Of a DNA stretch of 64,000 nt, positions 24,039-37,000 are shown piece by piece; the stretch's first letter is position 1; each line of letters starts with the position of its first letter. The DNA is from Tubiluchus corallicola. Lineage: Eukaryota; Priapulida; Priapulimorpha; Priapulimorphida; Tubiluchidae. Made by a program: the position numbers and the translations under genes. The stretch lies in the NCBI GenBank assembly GCA_030141605.1, contig JAQGDQ010000087.1:246001-310000 (forward strand), written 5' to 3'. The notes below the pieces were generated by a model. It was not told the origin of the DNA and did no database searches. It saw only the letters and a program-made list of their open reading frames with translations.

Positions 24039-24450
24039 TTAAGCGAGTGCACTCATCGAAACCCCGTATTTTTTCACAAGGTTGTTGATTAAGGATTTAA
24101 ACTTTACCATAGCTGGAGCAGCAATCACCATGGCAAGCATATTATTCCATTCATTCACTATTATCACGGTAAAATGAGTATTTACGAATGTCAAGACGTG
24201 ACCACTCTTCAAATGGTTTTGAATTGTGTCCACTAGTTTTAAAATCAACAACTAAAAAAACAATTTTTCACCTTAAAATCTAAAATGTTTTCTTTTCAAA
24301 TTAGTATTTTATAAACATTCCATAAGCAATAATGTCATTCTGATGAAGGGGATTCCAAAACTGAACACAGTATTCTAGATGAGGTCTAACCAAACTAATG
24401 TTTAATTTCTGTGTAAATTCTCTATTTCTGGAAACGATGTGCATCTTTAT
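24039..24450 (-). mobile_element. CR1/L2-like LINE 3' relic
   Basis: On the minus strand around 24360-24410 the sequence reads LVRPHLEYCVQFWNPLHQ, and further downstream (24039-24170) VNEWNNMLAMVIAAPAMVKF then SLINNLVKKYG. These are two ordered hallmarks of the C-terminal part of CR1/L2-type reverse transcriptases (RPHLEYxxxxW and VVNxWNxLPxxVVxAxSVxxFK). Intervening frames are broken and the EKVQRRATK block is lost, so it is a dead 5'-truncated copy. Confidence 0.65.
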
Positions 24451-24639
24451 AATCCTCAAAATTTTGCTTACTTTTTAACTGTACATGTATTATAATTCCT
24501 TGTCAAACTGTGTTTTTGCAACCGTCCAGTAAATGTTGATTTATATGAGACATCGTGCTACATTTTTCTCAAAATTAATAATACTGATATTGTTTTTTAA
24601 TTATATATCCATGTTAGATGAATAGACGTAGAGTAGCCA

Positions 24640-24891
24640 GTGTACTTATGCAAACAAGTATCTGTGCAATAAAAGTAAACCCAATTGAATTGTAAGGCTT
24701 ATTTGGTGCGTCTTTTTCAAGAAACCGAAATTTACAGTAACAACATGGTCGCTCCCTGTTTTATTTGTTTTACATGTGCTTTCGGCTTGATGCTCTTCTT
24801 CGATTGAGTTGCCGATAAACTACCTAAAGCAGTTACTGTTTTGTGTGAATTAGTTTTTTTGTGATTTCTTATACTGGTTACTTATCTAATC
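24640..24891 (+). promoter_or_regulatory. 5' flank of the SLC22 gene (promoter/5' UTR not resolved)
   Basis: The 250 bases before the initiator include GTGCGTC and GGTCGCTCCC patches in otherwise AT-rich sequence. No TATA box at a convincing distance and no upstream exon can be assigned. Confidence 0.3.
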
Positions 24892-25038
24892 ATGAATTTA
24901 GATGAACTTTTGTACACTATGGGGATGGGGAAGTACCAAGTTATTGTTTATATAATCCTGAGTCTCAATTACTTGGCTGTCAATAATAATCATCTGTGTA
25001 TGGCATTCTACAAACTCGTTTTGCCACATTTATGTAAG
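24892..25038 (+). CDS. SLC22-like: SLC22 exon 1 (N-terminus and TM1)
   Basis: ATG at 24892 begins MNLDELLYTMGMGKYQVIVY, the classic SLC22 start (F/L-DELL...G-G-(R/K)-(F/Y)-Q). Ends PHLCK at donor GTATGG, phase 0. A further GTAAG lies just upstream, but using it would break the frame. Confidence 0.92.
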
Positions 25039-28000
25039 GTATGGTGGAACTTCGTGTATTGCTGTTAGTTGTGATGATTAAGACGATTACTTTGTTTTAT
25101 CCACTGACTCCAATTTAAATCCAAAAGAGTAATTGGACAATAAAAAGAGAACCCAGTTAAATATTGCAAACTTTCAATTCAGGAACACGGTTCAGAAATG
25201 GAGTTCAGGATTTGAAAAAAGTTCCGGGTTGGGATCGTTGTGACCCTGATTTAGAAATCCCTAATGCAAACTAACCTTGAAAACTTATGGAAGTTTGGCT
25301 ACCAAGTCACACATAGTTATAAGTAATCTAACATGCTTGCAGATCAAATATGCCGCAAACGGAAATGTATGTACGCTTAATAATAAATGCCCAATCATGA
25401 GATAGTGCAAATTGAGTAAGTGTTGACTGTCGAACAAAAATTGGGGTCTTTTCTTCCTGAAGAATTAGTTCTATAAAGAAACTTGTGTTTGCCTTCATTT
25501 TTTGAATAAAAGTCGTTTGTCAGTCTGTTACCAAGGCACATTTAGGAAGGCTTTATTTTGTCACTTACTACACAGTTACCCTAAAACTCCAAGCGACCAC
25601 TTTTGGAATCATATCTACTGTTTTCGCTTTTAAGTCATTACTGATCCTATCCAATAAGGTGATATAATTGTAAAGATAAGTGTATCGTAGAATAATTGTT
25701 CACATTTTTTATGCCTAGCTTCTAATTTTAATGTAGCAAAACCTTTCTGGGTAAACCTTTCAGATTATTTGGAAGTATGATCATGTCTGATTTAATTTAC
25801 TGGCAAAGCAGGAAAGGCTAATAATCGTTATCATTCATTGTATGCATGTGCATCTGAAATAGGTGGCACTACATGCAATTATCCATCAATGGATTCTCCT
25901 GAATGTATGAAACGTGTGGAAACTTCTCGCGCAAAAATCGTAGAAAACAGTTTGTGTGCTGCTGTGTAAAATGTGCATTATACAACTACTGACACCAGAC
26001 ACCTTGCGTGCCTTCGAATTGCATGTTACCATACATTCTGCTTGCACATGTATAAACAGGCCATATATCTTTGTATGAACTAAAGCGTGAGGATAGGCCT
26101 AATTACATTTTAAAATTAATGTTGTATTAATTTTTTCAGTTTTTTTAACTTCTTTGTTAATATAGAACATACATTTTGGTATTTCTGTTGCACATAGGTC
26201 AAGAAAGTTGTAATTGGATTTTTAAATTTACTGTTCTCTTATAAATGTAACAGTTTCACAAATTTATGTTGTGTTTTTATATAGGTACCTGCAAATGTAA
26301 CCAGTCTAATCACTGGAGCCGTTGTTGCTAATGTAACAAGTAATGAATGTAGTTTGGACATTTCATATGTTAGAGAAAGTGGTGAGAGTAATTTTTCTAT
26401 GGTAGATTGTCCAGATGGGTGGACATACGACCAAGGTTTGCCAGGACCTTTTGGCTGGTATGAATGGACCATTAGCAGTGAGGTAAGTTAATTAATTAAT
26501 TAATAAACTATTTTGTTAAACGACTCAATTGTGATTTGTCTTATGCTCTATTGTAAAACAATAAAAGTCTGCATTTTGGAAATAATAATAAGAAAAACCT
26601 GTTTGGTAATTTGGGATTAAACATTTGACATTCTTCAAAAGCATTTACTGGTAGTGGCACGTATTTGAAAATACCAGTACTTAATGTTAATAAGAACCAG
26701 GGCTGCGGAGTTGGTACATTAAACTTCTGACTCTGGCTCCGATTCCTCTAACAATAAGTGTACTCTTAACTCTAACTCCACAGCCCTGATAACAGCATGT
26801 TGAACAAACAGTTGAACAATTTCTGCTCTTTTAATATTTTGAGTTAGGTACCTCATATTCCATTTTTAATGAAATAAAACTAACCCAAACTGCGCATGAA
26901 ATCTATCAATGACAAAATCAAACTTGACTAAATTCCTAAAACAATTATGGATAACATGCATAATTTTAAAATATTAAACTGATTCAAGCTTATAGGTATA
27001 CGCTTTTGCTTGGACTGTAGCTTATTTCTGTTGTTATTTTCATTGCTAATGTGATAGCAGCATGACCTTACAAGATTTACAGTAATGGAAGATAGGTGTT
27101 TTGCATCTGTTACACATTCTAATAGTATGGTTGTTACTTAAATTGTTAATGTCATGATTTCTTTCAGTGGGATCTTGTCTGCAGTAGATGGCGTGAGAGT
27201 TTGCCAAACTTGTCAACGACAATCTACTTTGTAGGAGTGATGTTTGGTGGGCTTTTGTTTGGCACATTAGCGGACATGTTTGGTCGCAAGCCCGTACTGC
27301 TTACCTGCTTATACTCACAAATTGTCATTGGGGTTATTATCCCATTTTCTAAAAGTTATACAATGTTTGTCTTGTTGCGATTTGTTCTTGGCTTTATACT
27401 TCAGGTAAAAGTTTACTTATAGTTTGGATGGTCTCAAAGTTTGCATTTTACATTTATTCGTTATTGACTTGATTTGTTGCTAACTAACTGCACAATATCA
27501 CATAAAAGAATGTTGCAGGCTATCTACTTAGCCATGCTGTATTATTACATTCTTTAACTTGTTTGGGTTGCTTGCAAGTTGCCTAACATTTATGATGAAA
27601 TGCTTGTGTACTGCGTATTATGCACTTTTTGAAGCTTCGCAATTTTGCCTATGACTAATTGCTGGCATAGATAACTTTTTGTTACAATTTTTTTTCAATT
27701 CATTACTTCATATTGACAGTATTGTCATTAGGTGCTAAAAAGTTAGCAAGTGTTTTATCTTTTTTAAGGTGAAAATGTACGCTGCAGAATATTTTATTTT
27801 TTCCGTTTTAGGAAAGCTTATAAAATACCTTTGATCTTTATCTTCAGATGTTGAAATTATGACAGTATAATTTTGCTTAACATCTAATGAGTGTAAAATG
27901 TTTTATTGCAGAATTTTTTACAAGCTAAACTTTTCTCCATTGTTAAACTAGATAGTTTAAGTTAAAAAGTGTGCTTGAAGTAAATTTTAGAAATTTAAGC

Positions 28001-31000
28001 CTTAAACTCAAAGCTTATCTCATAGTAACACAAATGATTTTATTAATTGAAGTTAACTTTTTTATAATTCAGGGCTTGCAAAGCACAGTCTTTATTCTCA
28101 TAATGGAAACATTTCCTATTAAATACCGGACGTATGTAGGAGTCATTATAGAATGTTTCTGGGCACTTGGCAACATGTGGTTAGCCTTGTTGGCATTTAT
28201 GTTCAGAGATTGGCGAAAGATTCAACTGGCAATTAGTCTGCCTCACCTGCTAACTATCTTCTACTGTTGGTTAGTTATCAGTATATTTAAACTGTAATTT
28301 TACATATTTTGTAAAATTTATATAATCATTGCAGTAGGTTTTTGTGCATTTGGCTCAGTTAGCTTGTCCTTGAGGTACACAGTCATCCATAATTATATTA
28401 TTGATTTTTATCTATGTTTCTTCCAGTTCATCAATGATCGTTTATCTTTAGTCAGCTCACAGTAATTGTTCTTTTCCTGACTTACACTAGCAACGTTGTT
28501 CTCTGTTTCAGCAAATTCTTGCATCCTCGTAAAAACTGCACTTTTTAAATTCTTCTGCAAGTTATTCCACTCGAATTGGATCACATGTATTATAAGGCAT
28601 TAATAACATACCATTAATATTGTATTGCATTTTACTGTGTCCTATTATACTACATCGTATTTTGTGCATTACATTATTTTGTATTGCACTTAAAACTAGA
28701 CAATTAATGCTAAACAAATCCAAGTAAGAAGACTACATTGGATTGGGCATGCACTAAGACTGTCCCAAGAATCTCCTCTTCCTATAACATTATTTAAAGC
28801 TTTTGAGACGACAAAGAAGCCGAGAGGGGGTCAGTTATACATACATATATATTGCAAAAAGATTTAGAAAATACAACTGTAGATTTAAGGGATGATGCAT
28901 TGTGGGTGGCGGCAGTAGATTGGAGTGCCTGGGATCAAACGTAGAGCGTGGCGTGTTTTAAAAAGTAAAGGCACTAAATGACGCCAGTGACAACATTGAA
29001 TAGTAAACATACCATAATTGTGTTTTGTAGAGTTAAGTAAAGAATTGAGTAATTACTTTACAATGCAAAATAGCCTGGCTAATGTATTTTTTCGGACATT
29101 TTTTCTTCTAGGCTTATTCCTGAATCACTGAGATGGCTTATAGTAAATAAAAAGTTGGAAAAAGCAAAGCAGTTATTAAAACGAGGTGCAAAGTTCAATA
29201 AGTCAAAGTTACCCGATGATATTCTGGATTGTGTTGAAGGTATGTTTGTTATTTAGTAGTATTTTTGGCTTTTAGGATTATTTTTTTACTTTTTTAAAAG
29301 TTAGCCATAGCTAACTAGTAACTATGCGAAATTAACTTTGTTCATTTTCTTTATTCATAATAATTTTATCTGGTAATAAGATTTATCAGTTTTATGATGT
29401 AGTAATTTTAATTTAATAATAGCAAGGCCTGCTTTAAAGGACCAATTACTTACTTTATTTCATTTATTATTGTTTGGTTAAATGTTAGTTTATAGGCTTC
29501 GTGAGCCAAATCTATTTTTCGCAACCCTTTTAGTTCTCAGTTTTTGCTTTTGACTAGTACCAATCATCCATTTGTTCAAACGTTTCACCTGATATCTCTA
29601 CATAAGAGTCCATGTAAGTTAAATCTAAAACGTATGTAATAATAGTGAGAGAAATGTCATTTGTGAAAGGGCTATCCTCTTTAGTTGCCAGTTAGTTCAT
29701 TCAGTTTCAATAATGGATTCTTTTTTTAACACTGTATGTTCATTTTTGTGCTAGTAAGAAGTTTTGTTCCATTTTATTTGTTTCATGTAACAGCTGTAGC
29801 AAAAGAAACAGAAGAAAGACAAGCAGGTTGGAAACGCCATACTTTGCTTGATATGTTCAGAACTACGAAAATTAGAATTCGCAGCTTCAGCATGTTTTAT
29901 ATTTGGTAAGTCTGAATAATTTAACAGTTGCACAGCAGGCAAATGTTGATTACTAATGTGTAGTGCTTGTAAATAATTTAACTATGATCATTCAGGCATA
30001 GCACTTAATTATAAAACTAAACTTTGCAATGATCACATATTGGACAGGTACAGTAACAAGATTTTTTTGTCATTCTAAAATGTGGACATTTCCAATGATG
30101 TTCATGCTTTAACCTGTATGTCTGAAGCATATAGCCTAGTGTCTCATGCTTTAAACTGAATATCTAAAGCATATAATCGAGTATCTGTATGCGATGTATA
30201 ATAGTTATGTAGTTTAGAGTCTAGAGATGTCAAAAGTTCCTAAAGTTAATGATAGTATCTGCACTAGTTTATGTTTAGTCAGTTTTCTAAAATGCTTATT
30301 GAGTTTACCTGCACCCTCCTTCAGTCACTTTTCTACACTAAGTCTGTCTATGCCAATAATGTTCTTTAAGATTGCTGCATTTCTTTATCCATAGAGTGCA
30401 GCATTTGCTAATGTCACTGAAGCCCATAGTCATATTCTGTGTTCTTTAATTGCAGCACACAATTTTCTCAGTTTGCGCACAATGATTCTATAATCCAAAA
30501 AGAATCTTGGGTGCCAGATAATATTGCCATACTCCAAATCTGATCCTATTAAGTTCGTGAAGCACTGATATATCATGTTAGCTTAAGAACAGGAAAAGTC
30601 TTCTTAATTATGCCCAATCTTTGAATAACTTCCTTGACTTGTAGCCTTTCCCATTATGTAGTAGTTTTGATGTGGATTGTGATTACCAATGTGCATTGTC
30701 CTAAGTGTAAATTTGTTAAAAGCTATTTGCTATTTAACTGACAAATTCCATTGTTCATCAATATCCACCCAAAAATACAGCTTAGACGTTCTTTCTGCCA
30801 GATTTGCGTTATTGTACAATTTTCCTATTATCTGGCAAAATATAAATAGTTCTGTCCACTGTGGCTGGCAATTTGTTTATATGTATTGTGCCAAAAATTG
30901 GCTTTAATATAGAACTTTAAATTAACCCATCGTAAGTAATTGCTTTCAAGACAACTCTTTTGACTGCTTATGTAGAAAGTTTTCAATCCATATGAAATAT

Positions 31001-34000
31001 TATTTGGCATAACATGTATTTTTAAGTGCAGCATGGAGCTGAATGTTTTAAGATCCAAGTAAAATGCATCAGTTCAGAAGTTTTCGTCCAGTAAAATGGC
31101 TAACTAAATGGTTACTTTTAGAAGCTGTATCATTATCGAATGGCGTGGAAATTGCTTACTGGTCTCTGAATAAAGATGTTTGCCATATGTTTTATTATAC
31201 TATATTATACTAAACTTGCATTTGACTTTATTCTTAATTTAAATGTGTCAAACTTAGGTAAAATACTGTAAAAGTTGTTGCAATATTGAATTTTTGAATT
31301 CTTTTATATGTCATTTACTTGCTTTGCAGGTTTGCTACTTCGTTGGTGTACTATGGTTTAGTGCTTGATACTGCCAAACTCTCTGGAGACAAATACTTAA
31401 ACTACTTCATACTAGCATGCGTGGAAATGGCATCTTATATAATTTCTCTGTTTATTATACTGAGGTAGGTTTTTAAAACAAAAATAGGATCTAATATAAG
31501 ATTACAGTTACTACAGCATTGTAGTTACTATGGCAATTGACTCAGATAACTCCACATAATTGATTCTATATTTTTATACTTAGAGATATACATGTGGTTA
31601 CACTGATATAATGATTTAAATAAAATGATGGCCGGCCAGCTAGCAGTCAGCTCGTAAAGCAACGAACTATGTCCGTAGTATGCGGGACTTTTAACGGTCC
31701 AGTCCATATTTTGTCCGATTCTTCCGATATCCGCAAAAGCGAAGTCCGGAAAACTAGAATATGAGTGTAATGCGCTTAGCTACTCTTGCAAATTTGCATA
31801 TAAAATTAATGGCATATGCTTTTGACATTAGAATCACTAATTAAATTTAACTGACGAAGGAAAATATCTTGTGAATTCCTTTAGAATTGCTGTTCACCAC
31901 ATGCATTTCACTTTTTTCAAACAAACAAAATTTTAATCTCGCTTAATTTACGGTTAATTCTTCATTCTAGGTTTGGTCGTGTGAGACCTCTTCAAACTTA
32001 TTTCTTTGTTGCCGGTGTTAGTTGCATACTGTCAGTCACGTTTCCAAAATCTATAGGTAAAGTGTATGTAATGTCACTCAAATAAACTTAAGAGTCATTC
32101 CGTGAGAAAATCAGCAAAATAGTGGAAGGTGACAAATCACCGATTTTGTTCATATTCACAGGGTTTGATGGTCCCCTCAGATGTACCCCACAGCCAAAAT
32201 ATTAGATTTCAGAAATGAGCCGTTTCTGAGAAAAGCCGCCATTTTGATTTTTTTCGGATTTTGGCCATTTTGGCGTAAAAAATTGCCCATTATTTCTCAC
32301 GTTATTACAGACAGTAAATGAGCGATCCAGCACTAGTTAATTGGTGATATATATAGTAGGGGTCTTACCCTACCGTACCATTATCGTTGCCAAATTGAAC
32401 CTCCTTTTCAGTTGGTGTCATCAGATTGCAAAAGATACGTGTCTGCTGCTGCTGAATTTAGAAGCCATTTTGAAATCCCCGTAACTCCACTGGGGCGGGT
32501 ATTGGGGGACTAATCAATATATTTTTATTTGCAGCTTGACTAGTCCTACAAATGCATGAAATAAAATTTTGGCCAGCGATCTCCCAAGTGTCCAGAATTT
32601 TTAGCCAAAGTTGCTCTTTTTTGCCATTTTCACAACCTTGACCTATATTTAGCTATTCGCCTTTGGATGACGGTGTTGCCATTAGAATCGATACAAAGTG
32701 CAGCAACGTCAATGTTTATAGTAATAATGGACTGGCTTTAGATGTCTGGGCACTCCTAGCAACCAGGCCCCTCATCAGGGGGCCCCTGTGACGATTATAA
32801 CATAGTGATTTTTATAATCTGTATAAAACACGGAATAGTTTCATGTACATAATAACAGTTTCGTGTACAAGTGCTCGGGCTATATACCTATGGCCCGTGG
32901 ATCAATACGGGGGCCTCGGGAGGGCCCCATTGTCTTGACTGAAAAATAGACTTCAGTCAAAAAGGTTTAGTGTCGCTTTGCTAAACAAGATTCAAAGTAA
33001 GGCGGACAAGGCGAGGCAAGGCACTATTTGTGAAATTGTGTTGAAACCGCCGCGAGCATCGAATATAACATGTTGCGAACCAATTTTTAAAACGCGCACA
33101 GCTTTGTGTGGTCTTGTATTCAACAGGCGAATAGTTGTCAGTCCCTGATATTTTTCCTCAAATCAATTCGAGTTAATAGTTAGTTAGTTACTAATACCCT
33201 GGTGTGGCAACTTTGGCAGCTTCGACAACCAGACTTCTGCTTACTAACAACGGGCATTAACAAAAAAACTGGTTAAGAAACGCAGCAAAGGCCAGTACGA
33301 CCCTGCCTCGGCCGTTACATACTAATTCCGACTCTGTGCAACGTATGTTGCAAGCCATTCGCTCATATTGTATTTAACCGCCAGGTTTCCACCGTCTCGT
33401 AAAGATATACGCATATACACCGACTACCATATTCAACTAAACTCTAACGAGAATCAGGGCGCTGACGCTTATAATCGCAAATTTTCAAAATAACAAAAAG
33501 ACAACAACAAATTCTTTACGTCCACGACTATTTTTTATTCGCCAATATTCAATGAAAAGTCGCACTACAGTAAATAATAATAAGCTAATAATTGATAATA
33601 CATACAGTAAGCTGCTACTATGTGTTGCTATGGTAACCTTATCAAAAGAGACACAGAGAGACAGAGAGAGACACAGAGAGACGGAGAGAGACACAGAGAG
33701 ACAGAGAGAGACAGAGAGAGACACAGAGAGACAGAGAGAGACATAGAGAGCGAGACACAGAGAGAGACAGAAAGAGACAGAGAGAGACAGAAAGAGACAC
33801 AGAGAGACACAGAGAGACAGAGGGAGAGACAGAGAGAGACACAGAGAGACAGAGAGAGACACAGATAGAGACACAGAGAGACAGAGAGAGACACAGACAG
33901 AGAGAGAGAGAGAGAGACACAGAGAGACAGAGAGAGACACAGACAGAGAGGCAGAGAGAGACACAGACACAGAGAGACACAGAGAGACAGAGAGAGACAC

Positions 34001-34036
34001 AGAGAGACACAGAGAGACACAGAGAGACACAGAGAG

Positions 34037-34077
<41 letters not shown>

Positions 34078-37000
34078 CAGAGAGACAGAGAGAGACACAG
34101 AGAGACAGAGAGAGAGAGACACACAGAGAGACAGAGAGAGAGAGACAGAGAGAGAGACACAGAGAGACAGAGAGAGACACAGAGACAGAGAGAGACACAG
34201 ATAGAGACACAGAGAGACAGAGAGAGACACAGATAGAGACACAGAGAGACAGAGACAGAGAGGCAGAGAGAGACACAGAGAGACAGAGAGAGACACAGAG
34301 AGACAGAGAGCGACACAGAGAGACAGAGACACAGAGAGACATAGAGAGACAGAGAGAGACAAAGAGAGAGACATAGAGAGACACAGAGAGACGGTAAGAG
34401 AGACAGAGAGACAGAAACGGTAATTTATCGTTTCTTTTTGAAATTTTCATTTTTTTTATTCAGAATTATGAATAATTCGTACTGATTTTTTTCCGATTTC
34501 GGTCACATTCAAGATCGAATCTCGTCAATTTATGGACGAGCTGGCCAAAATTTTATTAATGATCTAAGTATGCCTGGTCAAGCTGTAAATAAACATATAT
34601 TAATTATACTTCAAATACCCGCCCCAGTGGAGCTATGAGAATTTTAAAACAGGTTGTCATTCAGACTGTAGCAGACACGCATCTTTCATGAGCTCATGAT
34701 ACCTACTGAAAGAGAATCTCAATTCATCAAACTCAATGTGGCAGTAGGGCAAGACCCCTACTATATATATCACCCAGCAACTAGTCCTGGATCATTCATT
34801 TACTGCCTGTAATGATGTGACAAATATAGGTCATTTTTTTACGTCAAAATGGCCAAAATCCGAAAAAAAAATCAAAATGGCGGCGTATCTCCGAAACGGC
34901 TCATTTTTGATATCTAATATTTTGGCTGTGGAGTACATCTGAGGGGATCATCCAACCCTGTGAATATGAACAAAATCGGTGATTTGTCACCTTCCACTAT
35001 TTTTTGACTTTTGCATGGTTTTCTCGCGGAATGACTCTTAAAATGTATTAACTGATTATTACCAATAAAATATTTTCTTCCGAACATTTTATAAAGCGTT
35101 AGTGACTAAATTGCAAATTATTTTTACCGTAGAATTTTAATAACCAAGTTCAAAAATGGGGCGACATGGTGATGTGAAAAAAAAACAGCTTTATATTAAT
35201 ATGCAGCAGTTTTGGTATTCTAAAGCATCTTGGATGTGTAATACACTACCAATAATATCTGAAGGAAATTGGTTCATTATTTCATTAATAATTTTTAGGT
35301 AACATCGATACAACACTTGTACGCGCATTTTTTGCATACCTCGGGAGAAGTGGAGTCTCTTGCTGCTGGACAGTCAATTTTATGTACACAGCTGAAATAT
35401 TCCCAACTGTGATACGAACGGCAGCTCTTGGGGCTTGTGCTTTTTGGGCTCGGCTGGGTGGTGTGTTGGCACCACAGTTTGCACTTTTGGTATGTCATTC
35501 AAAAATGCCTGTCTGAAAGCATTTGTTCTCTGTTACATACTTTAAAATGCTGAATGGTAAGGGTGATTATCGAATGTGTGAGTTTGAATGAGTTTTTTAG
35601 TTCGAATTCGATTCAGACCTAAAATTATAGATTCAAATAATTCAGCACTTCAGCCACATACATTCTTTATTATTAAAATGTTTGAAACACCATCCAATCA
35701 ACACAATTTAGTTGCGATTTCTGTGTACAATTTTTAAACAAATTATTACTGTTTTTACTGCAGAACAAAGCCAAGTAATGTGCAATCTTTGTGAGACCAT
35801 GCAATCACAGACTTATTTGTGATTCCGAAATTTATTCTAAAATATTTAAAATGATTTCAAATTTGTTCGATTTCGAAATTTAGTTTTCTCTACCAGAAAG
35901 CGAATTCGATTCAATTAATTAGCCATCAGAGTAATTGTAGTATGATGTCTTTCATAATATGTGCACATGCATATTTGTGCCTGTGTCCATGTACTTGCCT
36001 CAAAGACACGATCAGGTTTGCACATTTGTGTTGCTGGTCTCACTACAGTTTTGCTGCTTAGTATTTGCTAGACTTATTGTACATAACTTTAACGTCTACT
36101 GATAATGTACGCTGTACATTTGCTACTCACGTTTACCGAATTTGCCTCTTTGTAATTGTAATCATGTAATGTATTGTATAATCTGAAATTAAACAAAACA
36201 ACACAGTTATAATTATCTTTAAATTAGATACGCTTATTTTTATGATCAAATTAACACGAATGAGGTATTTTTGCTTTACCTTCATAGCAAGCAAAACATG
36301 TGGTTAAAGTGCATGGAAAATAATACACTGTATCTTTCATTCCTCATTGCAAAGCAGTCTCAAATTATTGATTCCAGGATGCTTAGCAACAAAAATTTGT
36401 CTATCCTTACTTTTAACAGATGCTTACTTGTGTCAAAGCATGTAAAATGTTGTATAACAATAAAAATGGCCATTGACTGTAGACGTGATGACTGCAGCAG
36501 CGATTCGCAGAAGAACTGGTTTTTATTACTATGTAAAATAACAGTGTTTATGGAGATCTGTAAAGATTACTCAGAACTGGTGATTTCGATTTTCGAGGCA
36601 TGTTATATAATTGTTGATTAGAAACAAAAAGGCATATTTTGCAGAAACAAAAGCAGGATTAAGTAAATGTCAGAAAGTTTAGCAAAGTTGCACAAAAATT
36701 TTAATTTTCTTATTACATAGTAACACTTTTGTCTTCAATCATTAACTAAGTATGCTATTTAACCCAATACTGGCATACACGATAGAAAGTTTGACATCCA
36801 GTTTCACCATTACAATTATGCTTATTTATTTTAAATTTAAAATACTGGCTTTTAGTTTTGCACAGGGATGAATTCTGAAATTTAATTTTTGCTTTTGAAT
36901 CTCTGTAAAAAATGTTAATCGGTTTTTCAGGATAGCGGCACAGGAGTCGAGGGATCTACCTCAATAGCATTTGGCTGTGTGGCATTAGTTGCTTCTTTTG

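Noticed and set aside
33485-34450. Long open frames (up to about 320 codons) over the AGAGAC array
   Set aside because: They exist because the repeat unit contains no stop codon in any frame. Composition is purely that of the satellite and several overlapping frames are equally open.
36271-36621. 116-codon plus-strand frame in SLC22 intron 9
   Set aside because: No recognisable family or signal; the transporter is complete and in phase without it.
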